From Macrosoma leucophasiata (taxonomy: Eukaryota > Arthropoda > Insecta > Lepidoptera > Hedylidae), in the NCBI GenBank assembly GCA_036365455.1, contig JAWQUS010000026.1, positions 12,976,001-13,040,000 on the forward strand: 64,000 nucleotides of DNA. The letters are read 5' to 3'. Of this stretch, positions 54,201 through 63,893 are shown in pieces. Position 1 is the first letter of the stretch. Each line of letters starts with the position of its first letter. The translations under genes and the position numbers were made by a program. Under the pieces are notes generated by a model that worked only from the letters and a program-made list of their open reading frames with translations, did no database searches and was not told the origin of the DNA.

Positions 54201-55147
54201 TTGAGAAAATAGTTGCCGATTACAATTGCTGTTGCCCGAACTGAGACTCGTAGAAAGATGACAGCTGACGTCATGACTGATTTTGATTTACAATTTGACA
54301 ACAGAAGGACTTACCTGTAAATGACTACTGCTTGGGTCATATATTTTTCAATTTTCCCCTAAACCAGAATTCCCTATACACCCATCTCCCTCCAAAAAAC
54401 CCTCTTCCTACCAACTTAAATTCCCTTCTTATGCGTGTCGATTCTCCTTTTGTATATATTCTTTGTAAATACATCCGTGTAAATTATATTAAATTGTAAT
54501 CAGTGTTGATATGTTTCTACTAACTATATTTGTTTTGATACTAACTTAAACCTAAGTGACTGTCTTTGTCCTTTGTTGTAGATACCAAAACGCTGAATAA
54601 TATTGGAAACAAAGCCTTCTTTTCTACCGGGAATTTTTCCGGGACTTTGGCAGAATTGATGTTCTTAGGTTTTCGCGAGCTACACTCATTGAAATAAAAC
54701 TATTTTTACGGATTTATCTCGCATTTGGCAGAATTACCCTTAAAGTTGGTAATTGCCTGCAAGTTAAAAGAAAGAAAGAAGACTACTGCTTCTTAATTAA
54801 TCTTTAGGTATATGTTTCAAGAGTACCGCCATGTCATGATTCTTTCAACTCAACCCGTCGGTGCTATCGAAAAAAATCTGCTGTGACAGACTTGTATCAT
54901 ATTGACTTGTATCTTCAAAAGTGATCTAATACGTGTTCCGTTTTTTTTCCTTTTTGGTATAAGGAACCCTACAAATACATTACTAGTGTAGCTTGGAATC
55001 TGACACCCATATTCTAAGTCGTAACCTCGACCTTAACTCAACCTCACTCAATGAAATTGGTATTCTTAGTTGTAACTAATAACGTCAAATCGACATTCTG
55101 CCTCCGTTTGAGGTAAGAAAGCTATTGTAAAACTCCAACCTACCCTG
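54201..55147. other. Nothing recognised
   Basis: No supported gene or repeat. Confidence 0.3.
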
Positions 55148-55620
55148 AAATTTATTTATTTATTTATTTACGGATTTCCAATACAAGTTACAGTGGGTGC
55201 ATCTAAAAATTATACACTGCATAAATATTAACTTATTTAACTGTTCCTGCACTTATAGGTAACCACAGCATGCTATATGTTACAAAATAGTGAAACAAAA
55301 AAAAATGAATAGGTAGATAAAATTAGATAAGACATTTTTCAACTGCTACATATTTAAGACATATTCAGTATACTAAACATTACTGCTAAACATCCAAGAT
55401 AGACGTAGGTGCGTCACATTTTATAAGTTTAGATTTAAAATTAGGGCGTTTGTCGAAATGGATATCTATATCAGGGATTTTGTTAACGTACTCATTATAC
55501 AGGCGAGACATGCGAACTACAGGCGAATATCAACCCAAATTAGTTTTACAGAATTTGGGAACAAATAGATTGCAATTATAACGTGGAATTTTGGTGGGAA
55601 CATTAAACTTAAATTTGAGG
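55148..55620 (-). pseudogene. LINE pol C-terminus with (AAAT)n tail
   Basis: On the minus strand, 55394-55620 reads as about 75 codons with a single internal stop. The reading has YNCNLFVPKFCKTNLG, then the stop, then 'SPVVRMSRLYNEYVNKIPDI' and a basic end closing in ILDV. The order SP-x-x-R-x-x-x-L-Y-N is what the end of LINE reverse-transcriptase proteins looks like. The 3' UTR runs to a (tttatt)n tract at 55150-55170, which is the tail in reverse. It is truncated at the 5' end with no catalytic region. Confidence 0.55.
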
Positions 55621-55959
55621 AGTATTTACATCTTCGCCATATTCTTGCGCTCAATACGTTTTTCGCATAGAGCAACTCTATGGTTTTTCGTGTCGGAACT
55701 ATCTGAAAATATAATTAAATACCATATTTTTGAAATGGATTTTATGAATGATTTTTAAGATAATCCATAAACATGAGTTACTGTCAAAATCCAACTAAGA
55801 ATATGGATTTGAGGCGTCCTCATATACCTAGTGTCCTCAGCTGAGTGTGAGTCAAGGAATATTTCGAGTAACGTCTTAATGCCTACGGGTGTGAGAATCG
55901 CTCCTCCTAAATTCATCATCATCAGTACAATTATGGAACCTAGTACTTACCTTGGAAAT

Positions 55960-57468
55960 GTTTTTATTTGTTCGCGACCATCAAAGGTACAATTGTTTGT
56001 TTTAAAAACTATAACATCCATCAACAACTTAATTAATTCCTTTTGAAATTTAACCTCCTTAATCCTTTTCAATCCGGGTTTCGACCGGGACATAGCACTG
56101 CCACTGCCTTAGTCAAAATTACCGATGATATCCGGCATGGTATGGAAAATCGACAGGTGACGGTGATGGTCCTGCTTGATTTCAGTAATGCCTTTAACAC
56201 TGTCGATTTTGATATCATGCTGGCCATTCTGCGATCTCTCAACATATCTCCGACAGTTATTGCTTGGTTTCATAGTTACTTGTTTGGACGCCGACAACGC
56301 ATTCGTCTCGACGATAAGTTCTCTGCCTGGTGCGATGTTGTTGCTGGCGTTCCGCAAGGTGGCGTGCTGTCTCCATTTCTCTTCTCCATTTTTATTCATT
56401 CTGTTAGCCTTCATCTCACTTCTCTCTATCACCTTTATGCAGACGATTTACAAATATATTGCCGACCTAAGCTTGATGAATTACCAAAAGCGATACAACT
56501 TATTAATGAAGATCTTGTTAAAATTTATCAGTGGAGTAAAACATTTGGTCTACAAGTTAATCCACTTAAAAGCCAAGCTATAATATTTGGTAGCTCTTGG
56601 TTATTAAAACGTATTGATTTTTCCAATTTGCCACCTATCGTCTTTGATGGAACTTTTATAAATTATTGCGACACAGTGAAAAATTTAGGAGTTTCTATGG
56701 ATAGTAATATGTCATGGTCTACACAAATTTGTAATGTCAGCAGGAAGATGTTCGCCGCTGTCAGTTCACTCCGTAGGATCGGGAACTTCTTGCCCACTGC
56801 CACTAAAGTTATGCTTGCTAAATCCATTCTTTTTCCTATCTTAGATTACGCTGACATATCTTATCTTGACTTAACACAGGAGCAGTTAAGTAGACTTGAG
56901 CGACTTCAAAATCTTTGCATCCGGTTCATATTCGGTTTACGTAAATATGACCATATCTCTGAATTTCGTAAACAGCTCAAGTGGCTTCCAATCCACCTTC
57001 GCAGGAATACACACATCCTCTCTTTACTATACTGCCTGCTATTTTACCCGCATTATCCTCTATATCTTAAAGAACGATTCCAATACCTTTCTCAATCTAA
57101 CTCCCTCTTTCTTCGATCCTCTAACAACCTTCGTCTTATGATGCCTCCTCACTCCTCTTCCTTCTGTGCTAAATCTTTTACTGTCGTTGCAGTCAAGTTG
57201 TGGAACGCTTTGCCACTGACTATACGCCAAGCTCAGACATTGGCGTCGTTTAAGAATCGTCTAAATAATTATTATTTAAGCTTGGAAATATAATGAGTCA
57301 TCCGATGGTAAGAATACAATAACTTATAGTAATATTTAAAGTAAGTATTAAATTATGTATTGTCTGGTAGGTATTTTATTTATTTATTATTATTATTTAT
57401 TTATTTATCTATGTAGGTATGCATATATATAATATATATCTTGTATATGTATATAAATATTTATGTTT

Positions 57469-57503
<35 letters not shown>

Positions 57504-57744
57504 TATATGTATATAAATATGTAGGTATGTGCTATATTAATAATTTATATTGAATTGTAATAGTTATTATTTCTTAAGTCTGTACACCCCTTGTTCCTGT
57601 TATTGTTTGATATCTCTCTTTCTATTTAGGTCGCCTGGAAGAGATCGCTTTAAGCGATAAGGCCGCCTATTGTGCATATATGTAAAATTGTTTTGCAAAT
57701 TGTTGTTCTTATGTGTACAATAAAGGGTATTTATTATTATTATT
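55960..57744 (+). mobile_element. 5'-truncated LINE ending in (TTA)n
   Basis: Holds the reverse-transcriptase reading frame at 56037-57296 and a 3' UTR with AT-rich microsatellites (57425-57500). Ends ggaagagatcgctttaagcg, caataaagggta, then (tta)n. This 3' end is of a kind common in lepidopteran LINEs. Confidence 0.75.
56037..57296 (+). pseudogene. LINE reverse transcriptase, C-terminal 416 codons
   Basis: RNA-dependent DNA polymerase part of a non-LTR retrotransposon. Motifs in order: NPFQSGFRPGHST (motif 2 region), LLDFSNAFNTVD (motif A aspartate), GVPQGGVLSP (motif B), LYADDLQIY (catalytic YADD), GLQVNPLKSQ (motif D), LGVSMD, then the C-terminal domain ending FKNRLNNYYLSLEI. There is no in-frame ATG at the start; the frame is simply open from 56037 and codes from the first motif. 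The AP endonuclease and everything before the fingers are missing. Upstream, a different frame (55985-56046) reads SKV...VLKTITSINNLI, so a frameshift separates a remnant of the preceding segment. Clade not assigned with confidence; CR1/jockey-like. Confidence 0.85.
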
Positions 57745-57894
57745 ATTATAACATATTTGTTTGTTACCTTTGAGTAGCAGCTGTTGAAAAGTAATCATTT
57801 GCGTGTCTGTTTACAGTATGGTTGAATAATAATTGATATTTTTTATTTGTTGAAGGTTGATTCTTTGATTTTTTTGTAAATATTGAGTTTCATA

Positions 57895-58231
57895 ATGGCG
57901 ACCCATTATACGTCCCACTGCTGAGCACGAGTCTCTCCTCTTTTTGGGGGGAGACCTGGAGCTTACTCCACCACGCTGCTCCAATGCGGATTGGTGGAGG
58001 TGGGTGGGTTAGTGGCCAATCCGCTGTCGGATGTTTTCAATCCGCCCATAAGGCCTCCGACAAGGTTTATCGACTGCTATCCATCGATAGCAACCGGGAC
58101 CGACGGCTTAACGAAGCACGGAGACGCGCATTTAATTGACCACTAGCGGTCACCCATCACACTACCCGACTGCGCCCGTAGTGCTTAACCGAGTAGATCG
58201 CTTACGATCTACACCAGCCACTGGGCCATGC
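57895..58231 (-). repeat. 5S-like SINE (family D), full-length copy
   Basis: gcgacccattatacgtccca at the 3' end to cactgggccatgcg at the 5' end. A deletion removes the block after ggcttaacg. Confidence 0.75.
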
Positions 58232-58627
58232 GATGGATACTATTTGATAGACAGCTACTATTTTATATTTACTTTTCATGAAATAGGTATGACATGTGTA
58301 TCCAAATCCATTTATTAATCTTGAATTAATGTACTAAGACGTTCTCATTTGGTTTTTATCAGCAAGGCAAAGTTCATAATAATATTATTATTATGTAAAG
58401 TCCAAAGAATACAAGCTTCGTCTCAAGTTCAGATAAGCTTATGAATACAAAATCCCAGGGAATATACTTCGAAATATAGTCAAAGTATAAAATAACTCAA
58501 GATTAACCAAGATTCTTATACTTTGAAGTTCTGAGTTCGAAATGTGTTAGCTGGTTGAATTCTTGTGACGAGGTTCTAGGACGTAGGCATAATTTTTAAC
58601 TCGTGTATAAAGGTTGAAATGTAGTTT

Positions 58628-58800
58628 TTTTTTATATAATGGTACGCTGTTACGCATATTGCCAGATGCCAGTGTCAAGTAAAACTATATTTCGTATTCG
58701 TCATGCAGCGTAAAAGTCAGAGTCAGTCGGTGAGTCGGTCAATTATCGGTCAGTCAGTCAGAGTCACAGTCAGTAATTCGAGTATAGCGATGACTACTTT
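58628..58800 (-). mobile_element. Family N element, 3' part only
   Basis: T run, gttacgcatattgccaga, gccagtgtcaagtaaaacta, a (gtca)n run, and tcgagtatagcgatgactac. The 5' half is absent. Confidence 0.7.
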
Positions 58801-58958
58801 GAATATTTCATATTTATACCGCTACGTTTCATTGGAATATTGAAACCAGATTCGACCACTTTCCCTCTCTAAAAGAATTATGGAACATATAAATGAAGCT
58901 TATAACGAACGAACATTGACCGTCTTCGTGATAAATTTATATTTTTTTATGTAAAGAA

Positions 58959-59347
58959 GCGCGCATGGCCCAGCGGCTGATGTAGATCGTAAGCGATCTC
59001 CTCGGTTAAGCACTACGGGCGCGGTCGGGTAGTGTGATCGGTGACCGCTAGTGGCAAATTAAATGCGCGTTTCCGTGCTTCGGAGGGCACGTTAAGCCGT
59101 CGGTTTCGTTTGCTATCGATGGATAGCAGTCGTTAAACCTTGTCGGAGGCCTTATGGGCGGTTTGAAAACATCCGACAGTGGGTTGGCCACTAACTCACC
59201 CACCTCCACCAATCCGCAATGGAGCAGCGTGGTGGAGTAAGCTCCAGGCCTCCCCCCAAAAAAAGGGAGAGACTCGTGCCCAGCAGTGGGACGTATAATG
59301 GGTTGCCATTATTATTCTGGTGCATGTTCTTTACATAATAATAATTA
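58959..59347 (+). mobile_element. 5S-like SINE (family D) with 12-bp target duplication
   Basis: ttatgtaaagaa flanks it at 58947-58958 and 59348-59359. The 5S-like part is 58996-59048 (cggttaagcactacgggcgc, then cggtgaccgc). The 3' end has cccagcagtgggacgta and (att)n to 59313. Then come about 30 extra bases that are the reverse complement of the downstream flank, forming a perfect palindrome. Confidence 0.85.
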
Positions 59348-59372
59348 TTATGTAAAGAACATGCACCAGAAT
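59314..59372. repeat. Perfect 59-bp palindrome
   Basis: 29-base arms around a single central base at 59343 (left arm attctggtgcatgttcttta...). It spans the 3' junction of the 5S-like SINE. Confidence 0.95.
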
Positions 59373-59567
59373 GCAGTTCACATGGTTTTACTTTAGTTAA
59401 GTGATAACGGCAGCCTGCGTTGTTAACCCTGAAACCTTAAAACACTTTTAATCTATATCAGTAGCGATGTAGACTAATTAACGCTACATTACTATCAAAT
59501 ATATATTTTAGGTTGGGGAAAAAGTTTCTTCGCATTTTTTAAGATAATTTAAAACATTTTTTAATAT

Positions 59568-62463
59568 CATCATCATCATCATTTCAGCCAAAAGACGTCC
59601 ACTGCTGGACAAAGGCCTCCCCCAAAGAATGCCACAACGAACGGTCCTGGGCCGCCCTCATCCAGCGATTGCCCGCGACCTTCACCAGGTCGTCGGTCCA
59701 CCTCGTGGGGGGCCTGCCTACGCTTCGTCTTCCGGTACGCGGTCGCCACTCTAGAACTCTTCTGCCCCAACGGCCGTCAGTTCTGCGAGCTATGTGCCCT
59801 GCCCACTGCCACTTGAGTTTCGCTATTCGATGGGCTATGTCGGTTACTTTGGTCCTCATGCGGATCTCCTCATTTCTGATTCGATCTCGCAGAGTAACTC
59901 CGAGCATAGCCCTCTCCATCGCTCTCTGAGTGACCTTGAGCCTTCTTATGAGGCCCATAGTGAGCGACCACGTTTCTGTTCCGTATGTCATCACTGGCAA
60001 CACACACTGGTCAAAGACCTTCTTCTTCAGACACTGCGGTAAATTGGACGAGAAGATATAACGCAGCTTCCCGAACGCTGCCCATCCGAGTTGGATTCGG
60101 CGATTGACCTCTTTCTCGAAGTTGGACCTACCTAACTGGACCGTTTGTCCCAGGTATACGTAATCGTCAACAACTTCGAGTGTAGTACCCTCGACCATAA
60201 CAGGAGTGGGCGTAACAAGGACATTCGACATAATTTTCGTCTTGTCCATATTCATTTTAAGGCCCACTAGTTGGGAGGCCCTACTGAGGCCATTGAGCAT
60301 TGTGCCAAGGTCTTCCAGGGTCTCAGCCATGACTACGATATCATCCGCAAATCGGAGGTGGGAGATGTACTCGCCGTTAATGTTGATGCCGAGTCCGTTC
60401 CAGTCCAGAAGCTTGAATACATCTTCCAATGCAGCGGTGAACAGTTTCGGAGATATGACATCTCCCTGTCTCACACCTCGCTGCAGTTGGATAGGTTTCG
60501 AGTTCTGGTCCTGAAGGCGAACCGACATAGTGGCGTTTTCGTACAAGCTCCTTAGCACCTCGATGTATCGGTAGTCGACTTGGCACCTCTGGAGTGACTG
60601 TAGCACAGCCCAAATCTCGACCGAATCAAAGGCTTTCTCATAGTCCACAAACGCTAGACAGAGGGGCTGGTTATACTCTTCTGTCTTCTGTATAACCTGC
60701 CGCAGCGTGTGTATGTGGTCTATGGTGCTAAAACCTTTACGGAACCCGGCTTGTTCGGGAGGCTGGAAGTCGTCGAGTCTGCGAGATAGACGGTTCGTAA
60801 CCACTCTCGAAAACAGCTTATAGACGTGACTTAGAAGTGCGATGGGCCTATAATTTTTAAGAAGGGTATTGTCGCCTTTCTTAAAGAACAGTACCACCAC
60901 ACTTCTGTGCCACGCCTGTGGCGTTTTTCCCTCGGATATGACGGAATTGAACATCAACTGAAGAGCTTCTAATACTGGCCTTCCGCCCGCTTTCAGGAGT
61001 TCAGCAGTGATTCCGTCATCACCCGGCGCCCTGTTGTTTTTGAGCTGTTTGAGAGCCGTGCTAATCTCGTCTAGACTGACGTCCGGGATATCTTCGGTGT
61101 AGTGTCGGGTCAGTCCGGCTCTAGGATCTGCTGCCGGACTGTTAACAGGTGGTCGTGCTGTCGTGTATAACTGTCCGTAAAACCGTTCGATCTCTTCTGC
61201 AAGCTCAGGTTTCGACGATACGATTCTGTTGTCCTCTGTCTTCAGCTTAGTGAGACGGCTTTGCCCTAAGGACAGATCTTTGGCGAACACTTTAGATCCC
61301 TTGTGCCGCTCTATGGCTGCTTTAATACTATCAGTGTTAAAGTGCCGAAGGTCGCGAGTCAATGACTTCGAGATCTGTCTGTTGAGCCGCCTGTACACTA
61401 AAGCATCTTCAGAGGACTTCAGCACCATACCGCGCCTCTCCTCCATGAGCTTGAGAGTTGAGCTGGAGATCTTTTTGGTTTTATTCGTAGGGCGGGTCTT
61501 GAAAAACTTAGAGCCCGCCGTACGGACAGTTTCCACTAACCTGTTATTGTAATCGTCCACATCTACGCACTCTCTCAGGCATTCGAAGCGATTTTGTAGC
61601 TCGAGTTGAAAGCTCTCGGGGTTTTGGATTTGGGCAGGTGCTGGGCGGAGCGTAGACTTCATTAGTCGGGATCTTTCGATCTTGACCTTTATATTCAGTG
61701 TGCCTCTTACCAATCGGTGATCACTCCCGGTTTTTACCGAATTGATCACAGAGACATCACTGAATATATGCCGCCTCGTGGACATAATGAAGTCTATCTC
61801 ATTTTTAGTCGCACCATCAGGACTGATCCAGGTCCACTTCCGGCACTCCCGCTTCTTGAAGAAAGAGTTCATCATGAAGAGGCTCTCTTTCTCCATGAAG
61901 TCAGCCAGAGTCTGGCCCCTGGTGTTTCGTCGCCCATATCCAAATCGTCCCACTTTCAGCTCATGATCACCTCGAACGCCCAATTTTGCGTTGAAATCCC
62001 CCATGACAACGTTGTAGTGGGTCTTCGAACTATGTATGGCTCTGGAAATGTCCTCATACATAGTTTCTACCTCATCATCGGAGTGTGCAGAGGTTGGGGC
62101 GTAGACCTGTATGACCTTCAGCGAATACCGTTTGGTTATTCTGAGTATAAGGTACGCCACTCTCGACGACACACTCTCGATCTTGACAACGTTGTTCACG
62201 AGGGACTTGTGGACGATGAACCCGACACCACCTTGGGACAGTTGGTCGCCCTCCCGGAAATAGAGCAGGTTACCAGACTTGAGGGTTATCGAGTCCTCCC
62301 CCTGTCTTCGGACTTCCGATAACCCTACAATGTGCCACCGTAACCCGCTCAATTCTTCTTCCAGTTCCATAACTTTCTCGTCAGTCCGCAGCGTCCGTAC
62401 GTTGTATGTTGCCAGGGCCAGTTGTCGTCGGGTGTGGTACCCTGGCATCGGGATAGTAGTAGA
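59568..62463 (-). mobile_element. RTE-type LINE, apparently full length
   Basis: Flanked by ttttttaatat at 59557-59567 and 62464-62474 (11-bp target duplication). The 5' UTR is only about 15 bases and the 3' UTR is essentially the (atg)n tail beginning at the stop codon. Both are typical of RTE elements. Contains one intact reading frame. Confidence 0.9.
59584..62448 (-). CDS. RTE LINE polyprotein: APE endonuclease and reverse transcriptase
   Basis: Intact 954-residue protein. The N-terminal apurinic-type endonuclease, which nicks the target, shows N16 in LATYNVRTL, E45 in GLSEVRR, VVMGDFNAKLG (about 150), NEIDFIM, and GSDHRLV (about 242). The reverse transcriptase follows: NRAPGDDGI, NYRPIALLS, EQAGFRKGFSTIDHI, AFVDYEKAFDSVE (about 600), GVRQGDVISP, and the catalytic LRFADDIVV (about 700). 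The C-terminal part has VLPVMTYGTETW, KWQWAGHIARR and GRPPTRW. Length fits RTE proteins (about 1000 residues). The ATG at 62448 lies 15 bases from the 5' end of the element. All motifs and the frame are intact, so the copy may be functional; that is inference. It could drive the family D SINEs, whose 3' end resembles its own. Confidence 0.92.
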   Translation of the reverse strand: MPGYHTRRQLALATYNVRTLRTDEKVMELEEELSGLRWHIVGLSEVRRQGEDSITLKSGNLLYFREGDQLSQGGVGFIVHKSLVNNVVKIESVSSRVAYLILRITKRYSLKVIQVYAPTSAHSDDEVETMYEDISRAIHSSKTHYNVVMGDFNAKLGVRGDHELKVGRFGYGRRNTRGQTLADFMEKESLFMMNSFFKKRECRKWTWISPDGATKNEIDFIMSTRRHIFSDVSVINSVKTGSDHRLVRGTLNIKVKIERSRLMKSTLRPAPAQIQNPESFQLELQNRFECLRECVDVDDYNNRLVETVRTAGSKFFKTRPTNKTKKISSSTLKLMEERRGMVLKSSEDALVYRRLNRQISKSLTRDLRHFNTDSIKAAIERHKGSKVFAKDLSLGQSRLTKLKTEDNRIVSSKPELAEEIERFYGQLYTTARPPVNSPAADPRAGLTRHYTEDIPDVSLDEISTALKQLKNNRAPGDDGITAELLKAGGRPVLEALQLMFNSVISEGKTPQAWHRSVVVLFFKKGDNTLLKNYRPIALLSHVYKLFSRVVTNRLSRRLDDFQPPEQAGFRKGFSTIDHIHTLRQVIQKTEEYNQPLCLAFVDYEKAFDSVEIWAVLQSLQRCQVDYRYIEVLRSLYENATMSVRLQDQNSKPIQLQRGVRQGDVISPKLFTAALEDVFKLLDWNGLGININGEYISHLRFADDIVVMAETLEDLGTMLNGLSRASQLVGLKMNMDKTKIMSNVLVTPTPVMVEGTTLEVVDDYVYLGQTVQLGRSNFEKEVNRRIQLGWAAFGKLRYIFSSNLPQCLKKKVFDQCVLPVMTYGTETWSLTMGLIRRLKVTQRAMERAMLGVTLRDRIRNEEIRMRTKVTDIAHRIAKLKWQWAGHIARRTDGRWGRRVLEWRPRTGRRSVGRPPTRWTDDLVKVAGNRWMRAAQDRSLWHSLGEAFVQQWTSFG

Positions 62464-62499
62464 TTTTTTAATATAGTTTATTTAAATTTAACTAAAGTA

Positions 62500-62965
62500 T
62501 GTATGTACCATTTTGTTCGATAACCTTTTGCCATCTTGTAGGTAGGGACATGATCCCATTGCTATAAAAATTTTGGGACTTCTCATCAAAATACCGCGAC
62601 AAGTGGATTTGGCAGTCCTCTCGTCATGTTAACCTAACATTCCATAAAGAATTCTGAAGAGACCGAAACAGGTGGAAATCTGAAGGTGCAAGGTCAGGAC
62701 TATACGGCGGATGCATTAACACCTCCCAGCCAAACTCTCTTAATTTTTGCTGAGTGGCTATAGATGTGTGAGGTCTAGCGTTATCATGATGAAACACCAC
62801 ACCCCTTCTGTTGATCAATTCCGGCCTCTTTCTCTCAACTTCTTGCTTTAATCTCATCAGTTGTTCGCAGTAGAGTTCAGAATCGATAGTCCTGCCTGGT
62901 GGTAGTAGCTCATAATGAATAATGCCCTTCCAATCCCACCACACACACAATTTGCACCAGGTCAT
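62500..62965 (-). pseudogene. mariner transposase, C-terminal fragment
   Basis: The open part (62624-62965, 113 codons) covers WWDWKGIIHYELL through HHDNARPH to YSPDLAPSD and LFRSLQNSLW. That is the second and third catalytic aspartates with 34 residues between them; the first aspartate and the DNA-binding domain are missing. It is followed out of frame by the remaining C-terminus. Very similar to the copy at 30.3-30.9 kb (for example GREL/GREF-type single changes), so both come from one subfamily. Confidence 0.85.
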
Positions 62966-63182
62966 CAGTTGTTAGGTATCATGTTTTGTAATTATGTGTT
63001 GCCAATTGCAAATTGATTAATTATATTTTTATGTAATGTATAGTAGACCAACCTGTAGTACTTTACTGTGTACCTACACCTAGAAGGAGTTCAAACATGT
63101 ATGTGTTAACAATTAAAATAAAATAAATATTAAAAGGCCCATAGGTATTGTTTTGTAGAATACTGTGAAAAACTCAGCTGTA

Positions 63183-63497
63183 ACTGCCTCAGTAGCGTAG
63201 TGGTAGCAGGCCACTACTATTACGCTGGAGGTCCTGGGTTCGATTCCCGGGTCGGGGGATATTAGAGATAACGGTTTAAAATCCTTTATCTCTGCTTCTA
63301 TTGAGATTTTTCCATTTTCTGGAAGTTTCCCAGTACCCCGGAGTTTGGTAATGTACCCGGAGATGGCAACAGGTTCGCCACCTGTTACATGGGCCAAAAC
63401 GTAACCGGCGAGTCGTGGGTGTTTGCATGTATGATTGAATGCATGCATTTGCCTCTGCCTACCCCTTCGGGGATTACTGGCGTGAAGTTACGTAATA
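63183..63497 (+). repeat. tRNA-derived SINE (family B), full length
   Basis: Best-preserved copy: A box tagcgtagtggtagc (63193), B box ggttcgattcc (63237 region), body tccattttctggaagtttcc, 3' end ccccttcggggattactggc, gtgaagttacgta. Confidence 0.8.
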
Positions 63498-63729
63498 CTG
63501 TGAAACTGTTAAGTCTTGTATTTAAATGTGTAATGTGTTCAAACTGTATTTCGAAATTTTAGGTACCTACCTATTCTATGTATACTATGGTAGTTCAATT
63601 ATGTAAGTACTTCAAGTTCATGTCAGTATGAAGATGTTTAGGTTAATTTTAAGGTGTAAGAACAAATTGTAAAGTTCATAGTTTGAAGGACATTCTGTCA
63701 ATAAATGTCCTTGGTGGGCGGTATGTTCG

Positions 63730-63893
63730 TCGTTTATGCGTACATAAAAATGGGATATATGGGAAAGAGATATATAAGATATATATCACTTTCCCATATA
63801 TCCCATTTTTATTTACGCATAAACGTAGACCCCATCGAAACCAGAAAAGAATTGAAAGAGGTCTACAAGAAAAATAGTTTGGGAACCTCTGCT
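63730..63893 (-). mobile_element. hAT-type MITE (family H), fold-back copy
   Basis: 63730-63827 is a long hairpin (cgtttatgcgtacataaaaa ... tttttatttacgcataaacg). 63828-63893 then reads the family H end in reverse (gtagaccccatcga, atagtttgggaacctctg). Confidence 0.6.

Larger units (their letters stand above)
58935..59460 (-). repeat. Family A, old copy split by a SINE
   Basis: 58935-58958 (ttttttatgtaaagaa) and 59348-59460 (atgcagttcacatgg, taagtgataacggcagcct) are the two parts. Confidence 0.55.
59510..62960 (-). mobile_element. mariner copy 2, 5'-truncated and interrupted
   Basis: 59510-59567 and 62464-62960 together match the 3' two fifths of the mariner at 29734-31024. Its terminal repeat ggttggggaaaaagtttctt lies at 59511. 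Similarity ends near 62957, and no second terminal repeat is seen. The RTE element interrupts it 3' of the transposase codons. Confidence 0.85.

Noticed and set aside
61717..62322. 201-codon plus-strand frame opposite the RTE protein
   Set aside because: It is the antisense shadow of the endonuclease domain, which has all expected motifs on the minus strand.
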